This document shows positions 45,395 to 57,469 of a DNA stretch of 64,000 nucleotides, piece by piece. Made by a program: the position numbers and the translations under genes. Position 1 is the stretch's first letter. Every line of letters begins with the position of its first letter. The DNA is from Phlebotomus papatasi (taxonomy: Eukaryota > Arthropoda > Insecta > Diptera > Psychodidae). The notes beneath the pieces were generated by a model. The model was given only the letters and a program-made list of their open reading frames with translations, was not told the origin of the DNA and made no database searches. The stretch covers positions 72,478,001 to 72,542,000 of the forward strand of contig NC_077222.1 of NCBI RefSeq assembly GCF_024763615.1, written 5' to 3'.

Positions 45395-45400
45395 TATAAT

Positions 45401-45910
45401 ATCGCTCCTTGGAAATTACAAGGGGCCAACTAATTTTTAGCCATTTTTCAGGAGACAGCATGAAAGATTCAACTTTGTGTAAATAAGTATCTTAATTTAA
45501 TGACTGAACAAAAACAATTTATTTCTTTTCTATTTGTATGAGCACTAATATAAACATCGAATCTTTTATATTTTTACCTTTTAAAATATGTTTTTTAATG
45601 AGTTAACTCCTTGTCGTTCTAAAAATCTAAATGATGTGCAAATTTTGCTGAAATTAGAATGACAAGTTGAATTTGCTTGAGTTAGTTCCCTGTTTCACAA
45701 AAATTTGAACGATGAATATATTTTGTACCCCTTTACTTCAAACAAAATTATGCAAGTAATCAAAAAGATTAAAATTTTGAAAAACTTTTCTAATAACGAA
45801 ATTTAATTACTTATATCATCTGAAAATTTATTAAATTGTCTTTCTAAGTGCATTAAAATCTCAAAATCGCAAAAAAGTGAGTTGACCCCTTGTAATTTCC
45901 AAGGAGCGAT
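45401..45910. mobile_element. MITE family R
   Basis: Perfect 25-bp TIR beginning ATCGCTCCTTGGAAATTACA at 45401 and ending TGTAATTTCCAAGGAGCGAT at 45910. AT dinucleotides flank both sides. An inner inverted pair, TTGTCGTTCTAA and TTAGAATGACAA, lies near the centre. It starts 7 bp after the end of the short H copy. Confidence 0.85.
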
Positions 45911-46577
45911 ATGATCTTCAGACATAAGTTTTATTCCGTTCACTCATATGGGTTTACAATCCTCTTATTTCTTAAAAGTCAAGATTTCTGAAAAAATTAT
46001 GGCTAATGATTTGAGGAGCCTGAATTACAAAGTCAAAAGATTCGATTTTTTATTAATACGTAAAATATGTTAGATAAACTATTTAAAAATATACCGCAAA
46101 AAGCTCAGAAGTCAATTGAAAAAATTTTCGAAAACACATAGACGAAAGCAAAGCAGTACTGAGCAAATTTGCAAACGGTCAACCGAACATCTAAAACTTT
46201 GAAGCGTGTTATCTCCACTTCTCTTTTTACAATTTTGTCGAATTTGCAGGAAGGATTAAGAAAAAACTTATTGTGAGAATGAAATAAATGAAAGCCTTGA
46301 TAAAAGCTTATTCTATTTAGAATTAAATTCTCTATTTATTAAACCTAAATGATTTTTGAAGAAAATATTTTTTAAATGTTTTATAGCACGTTAAATCAAA
46401 TTATAATATTAAAATATACATTTTTAAAAACCTTGTCAAATAGTTACTATATTTCGCAGTTTTCTCTGGTCTTTCTTGCTTTAGCTATGAAAAATACACA
46501 TATGAAAATTAAAAATATTTTAATTTTAAACTATTTTTTGAATTAAACAGGTAGGAGTAATTTGTTTAAAAAAAACC
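45911..46577. other. Unassigned AT-rich DNA
   Basis: Nothing recognised. Confidence 0.4.
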
Positions 46578-46730
46578 TTATGCCCAGCACACAATAACTT
46601 TGGTTTTGTAAAAATATGTTTTTGAAATTTCAATGAGAGTGAATGAGATGTAGATTTAGTCGTCTCGCTCTCTCTCTCATAGGATGAAAACATATTTACA
46701 AACAAAAGTTATTGTGTGTTGGCCATTATA
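46578..46730. mobile_element. Hairpin MITE family K, single unit
   Basis: CCCAGCACACAATAACTTTG to CAAAAGTTATTGTGTGTTGG around a GAGAGTGAATGAGATGTAGA-type centre. Same structure as the units at 42556-43080. Confidence 0.85.
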
Positions 46731-48899
46731 TCTCATTGAAAATTAACAACATCGAAAATGTAAAAATAATGAACATCGGTTAAAGCAAGTGGAGTGCTTT
46801 AAAATATTATATAGCGGTGAAGCTTATTTAGGAAAACTCTTGTGGAAATTAAAAAAAAAACTGACCTTTCGTTAAGCGCAATTTTATTTCGTTGCTGAAA
46901 TGTTTTTTTCTCAAAAATTTCTCATTTTGTTTCTTAATGTTTTTCTCAAAAAATAGCAAAATATTTTTACCTTAAAAATACGTCTTTTTGATTTTTATTT
47001 TCGATCATAAAACTTTCGTTTCGCTTGTTTTCTTGTACGTGGCAATAATCATAAAATCTTAAAATTCAATTTATGGTAAATGCAGCAAAACGGAATATCT
47101 ATAGAAAAAATCTCATTTGGACACGCATATAAAAGTTAAATAAAAGTTTAGAATACCACAGCCATATACATATTCATACATGTTCCAGTGCTCCTTCTTG
47201 CAAAACAATAGAATTTTGAACAGATATAAGCTTAAAATATGCAAATTGGTTATATATAAATTCTCACTTTCGCCTTAACGATATTTCTTGTGCGATAATT
47301 ACTAGAAAACTTGAATACTTAACCATCAGGATAAAATTGGATTAACATTGCTCACAAGATGAACAATCAGGCGTCTCAAATTTCAAATTAATTTACTAAT
47401 TGATGAATTTTTCACGCTTTAAGTATCGGTGGTATTATCAAGAGATTCTTTTTAACGAAATGTAATGTGAAAGGAGGTTAGGTGATTTGACTCAATTTAG
47501 CAAATTGGAAATTGGGGTAATTTCGCAAACACTTGCACCTACACACTCTCTAAGGATTTATAATTGGATTTAACTGTTTGTTCGGGAAGTGGCAAAGAGA
47601 AGTGATTTCGTGTAGCGGGGTGAAAATTTCAATGAAAACATCATTGTGGGGCAGTATAATTTGTTTGATTTAATACACTGGACAGATGGATGAAGTGTGA
47701 GAAACCTCAAAAGCAATTCCTCAGCAAATAAATAGGCTATTATGGGGTTTTATATTGTCATTTTGGCTTACAATGTTTGTGTGTCCTTATACTGCCTAAA
47801 ATCACGTGGATTTCAGATCTGACACTCCTTTTTTTCTCTTTTGCTTAGCTGCTCCTTTCAAACAAAACCACACTCCAATTGACAAGATTGAACCTCAAAT
47901 ACTGAATGGAAGCTTCGTTTGCAAGGAAAGGTAGTTCACAGTCTGATGGGAGGCAGATGGGGAAAACACCACCTCAATACACACCTTTGTATTCATGCCC
48001 TTCGACTATTTGAACGCCTACGCCCACCTTAACTATTTAATACACCATCACCCTCTTCTCGGTAGGAAGCCAATTTTGGTGACCCAAGCAAACAGTCTGC
48101 CTCATTTTTGGATCTACAGCTTTTCAACGCTTGTTTTGGGGGCAGGAGTTTTATATAAAGTGTGGTGGATACATGACATGAGGGCTTTCACTGGTAGAAT
48201 ACGAAAAAAGTTCATAAATACTACTGTATTCACGTTCACACTAAAGTACTTTTACTTATTTAATTTTCTCTATAGAGGCAATTTAATTAAATATTTATGT
48301 ACTTTTCTTTTCATAAACTTTAACACATCGGATTAAGCTTCTGTAAAAGAGAAACCATCTGAAAAGAGTTGCAATTCAGAATAGTAATACTATGCAAAAT
48401 AATTGTTTGAATGAATAGTTTTTTTACGGTTTTATTAATGAAGCAAAGCATTGTACATTTAAATTCAAGTACTTAACAAGGTTTTTCACGGTGAATCATT
48501 ATCCTTTATATTTACGGATTAACAAAAGAATTTGAATATATTCATAAATTACATCAAAATCTCTGTTTAAGTAACTCACATTGAATTAACGTTAAAAGCT
48601 CACTTGTTTATTCATTAATATTATCTTATTCGTTTTATAATCATATCGGAACTCATTCAGAATTCAGGATTTAAAGACCAAATTATATCGTATTATTTGC
48701 CTTTAAAATTATTTTACGATTCAACTTATGGAATGAAGTAATGTTTTAGAGTTTAAGCTTTTTCATTTCATGATTTATTTATTACTTTAAACCGATTTAT
48801 ATTTACTTCAAAATATATCACTTGGAAGAAATTTAATTTAATATTGAACAAACAATCACAAAAGCTGAGATTGTAAAGCACCTCAGCCAGTTAAATATT
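46731..48899. other. Unassigned DNA; weak coding-like patch
   Basis: 47850-48190 is less AT-rich. An open frame at 47995-48336 (+) contains one hydrophobic segment (WIYSFSTLVLGAGVLY) but no recognised family, good start context or splice sites, and its last third turns into Phe/Ile/Tyr-rich sequence typical of non-coding DNA. An exon on either strand cannot be excluded. Confidence 0.3.
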
Positions 48900-49581
48900 C
48901 ACTCTTAGAAAAGTTTAGACGTGATTACTAATGAAAATTAGTTGTTCGGGCGATTATTATCAAATCTATTTAAAATAGTTCTTATATTCTTAAAACATTA
49001 TACTCATAATATATTTATTAGTAGTGAGAATATAAGACAATATTTACGTGGATAAGTTGCGGCAATTATTTCATAATGCTTTCATACAATTATATTTGCT
49101 TGTGTTAATTAAATGAAATCAATATCCCAACTAATATTGGTCACTAATTCCTTTTAGTTCTCACAACCAATGTAAATAGATGGGCCTATATTATCATAAA
49201 GTTATGACTACTTTTCCAATAGTAAAGAGTGGTTTTTATTTTAGTAATTTGTTGAAGCTCTTTCGAATTTTAAGCAACTAATAAGAAATATGCATCACAA
49301 TGAATGCTATATAGTAACCACAACTAATATGATATAGTTATTACAGCCAATAAGATGGGTATCAACCCCATTTATTTAGTAATTGGAACTAATATGTTAT
49401 AGTACCCATTACTATTTTGATTTAGTTGTGATAACTAAATGAAAAGGATACTTTAACTAACTGTGGTCAACTATTTCATTTAGTTACCCAAACTAAATAT
49501 ATAGTTGGGTCTATATTTACTATATTTTATAGTTCTAATAACTGCATATGAGCTTGTACGAACTAATTTTTTCTAAGAGTG
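48900..49581. mobile_element. CAC-terminal element L (CACTA-like)
   Basis: CACTCTTAGAAAA at the left and TTTTTTCTAAGAGTG at the right, flanked on both sides by TT. The interior (49280-49520) has repeated motifs of ACTAATAT/ATATAGTT and GATAACTAAATG type in both orientations, as in subterminal repeats of CACTA elements. Non-coding, 682 bp. Confidence 0.75.
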
Positions 49582-49583
49582 TT

Positions 49584-51342
49584 GGTAAACTAACCTTTCA
49601 CTATCCTTATTCAGTCAATAAATTGCCGAAACCAGTTTTTAGTTGTTCGAAATTCCAAGACTTTTCAAATAAGTCACTACTCGAGCTAATCAGATGATAA
49701 ATATCTTCTCAAGAGACGTTTAACCTTAACAATCGTTAATAGGTATCAGTCAAAGGCCCTTACTATTTATAGACAAAATATTCGTCTCTCCGCTGTATTC
49801 GAAAGTCAAAACATGTTTTCGGGATACTACAAAATAATATGCTTTTGACTGATTTAACTTGTTGACCTCTTGACGACCTTGTTTCTATCTTTGATACGGA
49901 ACTTTATTTATTACTTTTACTTTTTGGAAATATAAAAAAAAGTAAAACTAATATTTTAAAAAAATAACCGTATGTTTACACAATATTTAAAACCTGTCCA
50001 ACTATGATACAAATTGAACGTGGTAGTACTTGAGTAACCCTGAGTACGACATACACCTAAATGTGTTCCTTTGTCGAAGAGGTAAGGATGGGGTGGATAA
50101 ATGTGCCACTTTGTATTTCCAGCGCAACTGGAACATTTGTGTGGATTAAGGGATAGGTTGATGTGTCCGGTCACCCAGCTTTAGCATTCATCAAGCATCC
50201 CAAATGTTTCCTGTTCAGAACAGAAAAAAAGAGCTTGGTGACGCAATGATTCTGAAAATACTGCAGGCAAAAAGGACACCCACAATTCAAGGCTAAAAGT
50301 CAATAGAAAATTTTCATTTTGATGATGTATATACACGTGAAAAATCTCCTTTAGGAGTAGCTATATATTATTTTCAGAACTGATGTGACTTCCGGGTCAG
50401 CATTGTAAATTACTTTGACCTGGTTTTTGTCCACAACCTACACACTTCATTTGATTTGTCTAACCCCTTTTGAATATCATTTATGAATGCTAGATTTATC
50501 TTTGGATGCCTTATTCCAGTGTATTCATTTCCAGCATATATATCATTTCCAAATGGAATTTACTTGTAAAGCTAGTGCATTTCACTCAATTTGTAAGAAA
50601 ACTAAAATATGAATCAATTTGACCAGAGGTAGATGATTTTCCAGCAAATGAACTATATTACACCTGTCTGTTACCTCCACATTCATTTATGCTTGTTCAT
50701 AGACATGAAGGGGTAGTAATGATGATGATACCACGCGGAATGATTGAACTGCCGTATTGGATTTTATAAATGAAAAATATTTTCGCAAGGTTTCATTACA
50801 GGTGTATGATGTATTATGTTGTTCGATTTCCATATTTTTATATTTATTTTGATGTACCGGACTTTTTTGCCATTTTGTACATTATCCAGTTTACAATTTT
50901 TTATTCATATTGCAATCTGTATGAAAATATATCCATTCAGAGGCTTCAATCATTTGCACCGTGCGGGACTCGAGCATTTGAACAACATGTCCAAAGACCT
51001 CTATACAATGTGAAAAATTGCGTTACAATTTTACTGCTTGAATTCAAAAAGAGAGCAGTTATATTTAAAAGTAGTTTACTTTCATAACGGATTGAAATGA
51101 TACCTCCAAGCAAAATTGCGTAATTTACTTCAAAATAATATTTTATTCCGAATACATAAAATACCTACTTTATAATCAGTTGAAAGTGGTTAAGATGTGT
51201 TAACGATCCTAATAAGATCTAAATTTAAAATGTATCCAAACTTGACCAAACAGTTGGGAAATATTTTTGTTAGAGATGTTTTACCTTCGAAGTAAAAAAA
51301 AAAAGATAGAAAATGATTTAATAGCCGTATAAAGGCGATATA
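49584..51342. other. Unassigned AT-rich DNA
   Basis: 50040-50220 is a less AT-rich patch with a short minus-strand frame but no gene evidence. A fragment of the SINE-like repeat lies at 51025-51075. Nothing else recognised. Confidence 0.35.
51025..51075 (-). repeat. SINE-like repeat fragment
   Basis: TTACTGCTTGAATTCAAAAA and GAGAGCAGTTAT match the box B end of the repeats at 3785-3955 and 56795-56945. Confidence 0.4.
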
Positions 51343-51555
51343 GGATAAAATGAGATAATTTGGAACCATTTACAATTTGGGACAGTTAAGATTTTCTCAC
51401 TGTTTCAGATGAGCAATGAGAAGACAAAGACCGCAAAATAGAAGAAAATAATGAGTAAGAGGAAAAGGAACAGATTTCTTTTTGAATTTCTAAAACAGTG
51501 AGAAAATTTCAAATGTCTCAAATTGTAAATGGTTCCAAATTATCTCATTTTACCC
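51343..51555. mobile_element. MITE family P
   Basis: TA|GGATAAAATGAGATAATTTG on the left and CAAATTATCTCATTTTACCC|TA on the right. The TIR of about 44 bp is nearly perfect and includes GGAACCATTTACAATTTG. 213 bp, TA duplication intact, so relatively young. Confidence 0.9.
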
Positions 51556-51557
51556 TA

Positions 51558-52253
51558 TTCGTATCATCAAATTGTTATATGAATTTTCCAGCAAACTTGA
51601 AAACATTTCCTTATCCCTAATTGGTTTAAGTGAAAGACATACTAATGTTCGTAATACTTATATTCTCTTAAAAATGTTTTTTTTTCTACAAACATAGAAG
51701 TTGGAATATTTCTACTACGTACATTAGTTTAAGATGGTTATAGAGAGTTATATAGAGTAATTGACAATAATTCAGAAGCTTAGTATTGAGTTTTCACTTT
51801 CAATAGTTCAATTCGGAAACATTTCTCTAAATAGACTTGCAATGGTAGAGGAAAATTAATGATGCATTTGAAATTCAAAGCACTGCAGAATTATCAATTT
51901 TATATACAGTTTCTATTCAGAGGAAATTGAGAAACATTCTACCGATTGTCTATGCTCTATTTGATAGTGAATGCAATATAGAATTTAAAGGATTAAAATT
52001 ATTCAATCCGAATTGCAAGTCGTATTGTTCATATACAATCAAGTATCAAATAGCAAAAGTTACGAAATAGAATCTCATTCATACCATTTCTATTCGACCC
52101 TGTATATAAATTTTGCATATTTTTGTGGATTTGTGTAATAAGCATAGTTGTTAATAAGTCAGTGAAGATTTAATTAAAACACTGCGATTTTTTTCCTATC
52201 AAAATCAAACATTTATTTAGTTATCTATAATTACAGCTTTTTGAATTGAAAAA
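51558..52253. other. Unassigned AT-rich DNA
   Basis: Nothing recognised. Confidence 0.4.
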
Positions 52254-52346
52254 AATTAATTAAATTTAATTAAAAATTAAATAATAATTAATTAATTAAT
52301 TATTATTAATTAATAAAAATTAATTAATTAATGAAATTAATTATTT
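52254..52346. repeat. TTAA-type palindromic AT tract
   Basis: About 90 bp made almost only of ATTAATTA and TTTAAT words, largely self-complementary, so able to extrude as hairpins. It ends 22 bp before element M. Confidence 0.8.
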
Positions 52347-52367
52347 TATGTACAGCCCCATAATGTA

Positions 52368-53088
52368 CACAGTAAAAAAATTTACAACCACTACGATTGG
52401 TAATTTTTGCACGAGCGCTATGGTTGTAAATTTTGTGTATTGGCAATGTTGTGTATTGGCAAAGTTGTGTATTTTCAATTTTATAAAATGGCTTCCTGTC
52501 TATAATTTTGATTGTAGAGCAATTTTGTTCGGTTTATTTGTATTATCTGTGATATGTCTCGGTATTAAACTAAGAAAAAAAAGAAAAAAGAATAAAAAAA
52601 GGAAAAAAATAAGAGAGTGTCAGAGACTTGAACCCATAATCTTTGCGTCGATGGTCTCGTGTTTTCTGCCTGCGCTACCGACTTGCTTACTTCTCTTCAG
52701 CAAATGGCCAAGAGTTGCATCGTCAATTTTTCTAATTTACATGACGCTTCCTCTGTTTTCTGTTATTACATAATTATTCCTCATTTTTCACGACTGAGGC
52801 ACATTTTAAGAACCCAATGAATGATTCCAGAAGACAATTAGGCAGTTAAAAATGCAAAAATTGTCTGAAATCTTAGAAAAATTGCAATAGTAAACAATGA
52901 AATTTTGACAGTTCTCACACAAATTTTCCAATACACAAATTTCATTACACAAACATAATTTTACTAGCATTATGTTAGTATCGTACTACAAATATGATAG
53001 TAATTTTACAATTTACAACCATAGTGCTTGTGAATTTACACAACTTTTCCCATACACAACTTTATTTCTCACACAATTTTTTACTGTG
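52368..53088. mobile_element. CAC-terminal element M (CACTA-like)
   Basis: TA|CACAGTAAAAAAATTTACAA on the left and ACACAATTTTTTACTGTG|TA on the right. Subterminal repeats TTGTGTATTGGCAA occur in direct orientation on the left (52430-52480) and complemented on the right (CCAATACACAA, CATACACAACTTT). A 141-codon frame from just outside the left end into the element is composite and not a gene. The middle holds a tRNA-like segment. Confidence 0.82.
52615..52695 (-). other. tRNA-like segment inside element M
   Basis: On the minus strand, AAGCAAGTCGGTAGCGCAGG resembles box A of a tRNA. GGGTTCAAGTCTC, about 35 nt further on, resembles box B. A T-arm does not fold and no acceptor stem is found, so this is a tRNA-derived or SINE fragment and not a functional tRNA. 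Confidence 0.4.
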
Positions 53089-53090
53089 TA

Positions 53091-55468
53091 TTATTAGTAT
53101 ACAGGGACATGAATTAAATAAATAAAATAAAATAAAAATAAAAAAAATAAAAAGCTGGAGTTACCTTGTACACTGAGTACGTTTATTGACTAAGTATACC
53201 TAGATAAATGGGATAAAAATTATTAATTCTTTATAGTAAATTATACTAATAATTAATTAGTAACAGAACCACATAAAAAAGCATTTAGATCAAAACTTGG
53301 AGAATATAAATTTGTTTTTTAATTAATTTGTGTAGTATTTTTCAAAAAAAAAAATTATAACTTATTATATACCGCGTTGTTCAATTTGCACACTTGTTTA
53401 CTTAAGCTTTTTTTTAATTTACACTTTCAGTCAAAAACATAACTCTCACAGGTTTTGCCGTAGAGAAATTTTCAAATACGCGAATTGTAGAAAATACAAA
53501 CTAAATTTTCCTCAGTATAATGATCGGCTAAATTGGTCTCTGTAAATTATAATAACCTTTCGGTATTTGATGTTTTTGGCTTGAAAAAAATTATCTCTAA
53601 ATGTGACTTTACTTTAGCATAATACTGCGTGATAAGGACTAATATGCTTTTTGCTATTTCCCATCTGAGGTATCGATTAATTCTATAATATCATTGAGGC
53701 TTCTTTTCGCAGCAAATGGTTTCGTAACACTACAACTGAAGATGCCATTGAATGGGGGTTAACTAATGAAAGGAAAAAATCATGAATCACAAAAGATTGG
53801 TTATATCAGTGACCATGGAGAAGAGCTTTATTATAGGTCGTAATTATATTATATATATAAAATATCTTTCGATACAAAAGTTGTTAATCGCCTCGAAGCA
53901 AACAGGATTAGTCTCATCCTCTCAATGAGAAGAGTCATATTACATCATCAGGCCAGTTGTGTTGGTTTGGAAAAGAAGCTCAAGAAAAAATTGCTTACGA
54001 TATAAATCCATCTAATGACAAAATTACGCTCCCATTTTCTTCTTTTTAGTACAAAAATATAAGAAATAACTTTCTTATAGAGAGAGTCAATTCCGTCTGT
54101 AAAACTACGCGACGTAATTAATTAAAAATAGATACATATAAATGATCTAAAAAAAAGTTCAATTAAGCTTTTCTTATTAAGGTAAGGTTTCTTAAACAAA
54201 CTCGTTTATTATATAGTATGAATTAATGTATAGTTAGTAAAAGTTAAAATTAAAGTATTTCTTAAGAGCTAAACTATAGAATTATTGTCCTTATAAGTTT
54301 TTCAAAAAAAAAGTGCATTTAAAATTAAATAAAAATAATTTAAATATTTTCCAAGTCAAGTTCTTTTCAGATCCTAATTATATGACATTTAAAGTCACTT
54401 TCAACAGTTCAATGAGTCAAAGATGATGCAAAATAAGATAAGGTTGGTCTTTAGTATACTTAAGCAACTCCTTCGGCTGTCATTTGTGACTAAATAAACC
54501 CCATAGCCCTAGGGGATGGCATAATTCATGGGAGTCACTTTTCTGCCAAGGAGTAATACAAGATCCAATCAATTAAGTATGGCTGTTTGTTATTGTCTGT
54601 GTGTCGTTGAGATTTTCGGGATTTATGGGTAAATAAAAGTTGTACCAAATGAGATTTTTCGCCTGGCAGCAAAGAAGAAGTATAAATTTTCGTCTATAGA
54701 AATTCTATGTTGCAACACGATGCCTTTTTCATCTACTTGGTCAATTCTATCCTTTTCCTTAATTAAGACAATAAATATAAAAATATATTTATTTCATATT
54801 GATGCCTAAAGGGCGTTCAACATGAACAGCAAGAAGTGTCAGTAATTTTTTGTTTATCCTATATTTTTTGTCAATTTACTTGGAAAATTGGATGATATTT
54901 TATCCAATATTGTGAAATATATCAAATACAGCAAGTATCGATTTGTATCTTTTATCACTAGACAGTTAGAAGTATACTTGCTCAATGAAATATTGAAAAT
55001 AATAAATAAATTATATGGAAAGCTCTGATTTTTACCTCTTTAACCCAGAAAGTCTAAGCACTGGTTTTTTTCGCCAAAATCAGTTTCAGGAAAAATTCAA
55101 AAGTTTATTATCATTATTATACTTTTAGATGAAAAAAATCTGCTAGCAATGTTCTTTGTGAAAGTTGTTCCACCGGAATAAAAAAATCTCATCTAACGAG
55201 AGCTTAGAATTAATTTTCGAGAGTTTTTTATTCACTTTAGCAGACCATTTGACTAAAGTTTTAACAATTATAAATTTAGAACAATCTCTTCAAGCAGAGA
55301 AAAAGTTACCATTGTTAGTGATTTTTTTTTCAATTTGATTTCACAGAGTTTGAAAAAATTGATTTGAAAATGAGCTTCAGCTCTCTTGAAATGAAAATTT
55401 TTTAAAAGTGAGAAATAATGAAAATAAAGATTCCCACTCATATTTTTCCATTTTTTTCTAAATAAATA
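53091..55468. other. Unassigned AT-rich DNA
   Basis: An A-rich AAATAAAATAAA tract (53117-53152) could be a retroposon tail. Otherwise nothing recognised. Confidence 0.4.
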
Positions 55469-55696
55469 AGGTCGGAGGAACGTCTGTTTGACAGGGAACC
55501 CCTATTGACACTTTTGTCAAAATGTTGAAAATTATTTAATGTATCTGTAAAATATAAGTAATACAACGTTTTTTCTGTAATATATCTTTTACTATAAACG
55601 GAGATGTTCAAATATCGTATTCCAAATGGTACAGAGTAGGGTGTCAATAGAAGCTGACACGACATCTTAAAGTGTCAATAGACGTTCCTTTCACCC
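55469..55696. mobile_element. MITE family S
   Basis: TA|AGGTCGGAGGAACGTCTGTT with CTATTGACACTTTTGTC on the left. The complement on the right is AAGTGTCAATAGACGTTCCT to TTTCACCC|TA. TIRs are about 30 bp and imperfect. A further GGGTGTCAATAGAAGCTGAC gives a second copy of the GTCAATAG motif. Confidence 0.75.
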
Positions 55697-55698
55697 TA

Positions 55699-56794
55699 CA
55701 TCATTAAGTATTTTAATTTAATTCAAATGCGAGCTTTTTGCAATCTTTCAGGTATCCACAAATATTGAAATTTTGTCTTATTAGATAAGACTATTAAGCC
55801 AAAAAACTCAAAATAATTGTTTAACAATCGAAATTTTTAAAATAAGTAAATTATTCTGTAATTTGAAATTTGGAATTTCAATATATTCTAATTAATTTTA
55901 TGAGTCCTAAAATGACTTGGCGTCACTATGGTAGCAAATGATTAATTTTTGTTCTTATACACTCTCCTCTTCTTCAAATATTTAGTACATTTTCTATGCT
56001 AATGGCCATTTACTTTTATGCACAAAGATATTTATCAATATAAACATTATTGATATACAAATAGCTCTCTTCATGTCGACGTTGCTAGCAAATAAATCGT
56101 ACAAAAGAATAATTTCTTATTGTTACAGAGTCTTTTACTAAGAAGTATCTCTAGAAGTTTTTTGAACTGCGTAGGGGCAGTAATGGAAGGAATTAATCGA
56201 TAGTCCAAACAGCCGTTTGTTCATACCACAGCACATAATGGAGTAGAAAAATATAATATTAACAAAAAATGCATTAAGGGATAAAGTTACCCGCCCCTTA
56301 GCCATACTCTTCAATTTGCTCCTATTTTTCTTGTTTCTTTTTTCTAGTCAATTATCCTCCTTAAAGACAATATTCCTATCTCAGAGTTATATGCATAAAA
56401 GTAACATACAAATACTCGCTGAAAAATACTAAGTATGTGTATTTGCAAAAATTAGCAATCGATATATTCGGAATGTTTATTCTAAAGTCAGTACTTTTTA
56501 GACATGTGAAATAAAATTTTGTGGTCCATAAAAAAATATTTGTTGATGGTTTTGTCAGCTACATGACTGCGGTCGATGGGAAATTGTATTCTATGACATG
56601 CCATTTAAATGTGCAAATATCCAACCAACGAAATTTTAACTGCTTTATTGGATTTCAATTTACATACGTGCAATGAAGGTATATGTGGCTGTTATGAGAG
56701 AAGAGAGATGGTAAATCCCTCTTTGGGGAAAATGTGGGTAATTTTTAAGCATTATTGTTAAACTGTAACGCTTCATAGAAAATTGTACTAATTG
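55699..56794. other. Unassigned AT-rich DNA
   Basis: Nothing recognised. Confidence 0.4.
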
Positions 56795-56945
56795 TTTTTA
56801 CTGCTCGAACTCAAAGAAAGAACAATAATGCGATCAGCTTTTTCTCAACTTGCCACCGACCTGGAGCTACACGGTAAGAGATATCAGCTTCCGGTCATCG
56901 GTGACCTCCGTGACCTCCAATTATCTTCAGATGTTTTTTTCTCTT
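56795..56945 (-). mobile_element. tRNA-derived SINE-like repeat, copy 2
   Basis: Matches 3785-3955 (TTACTGCTCGAACTCAAAGA, CTTGCCACCGACCTGGAGC, ATCTTCAGATGTTTT). On the minus strand TAGCTCCAGGTCGGTGGC (box A-like) precedes TTGAGTTCGAGCAG (box B-like) by about 40 nt. Confidence 0.5.
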
Positions 56946-57469
56946 TTTCATAACAACTTCAGCTGAAATATATTAACCCATTCCTTACCATGGTATTATA
57001 CATCGCACGCAAATTGAGTGATTTTAGATGATTTATTCCTGGGCAATTGATACTCGAATTGCTGTCGGGAATGGATTTTTAGTAACTTTAGTTCTTCAAT
57101 TACTTCACAGAGAAAAATTTTGAGTTAGAAAAAATTAAGAAACGTGGTTTTGAATCAAGAGTACAAGAATTTCAAACTATTTTCCCCTATAATTGAGATA
57201 TTTTGCGCTTGAATTTCTCTAAAAGAGTATGATAGTTTAAAAAATAGAATAAATTGTGCTTAATAATAGGAGAACAGTGGGTTTGATTTTAGAGAATCGT
57301 AGTTTTGAACACTGATAGAGCATACAGAAGTTTTAAAGTTAGAAGGTCATAGTTTTGATTTTAGAGTATAGAGGTTTCGAGTTAAGACTATTTTGGTTTT
57401 GATCTTAGCGAAATCATCGTTTCGAAATAAGAGTATAGTGGTTTTGAATTCTATTATACTATTATGGTC

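Noticed and set aside
47995..48336. 113-codon frame with a hydrophobic segment
   Set aside because: A respiratory-chain small subunit was considered, but no family signature could be matched. Left as unassigned.
52348..52773. 141-codon frame over element M
   Set aside because: It crosses the element boundary and the tRNA-like segment, so it is a composite of unrelated sequences.
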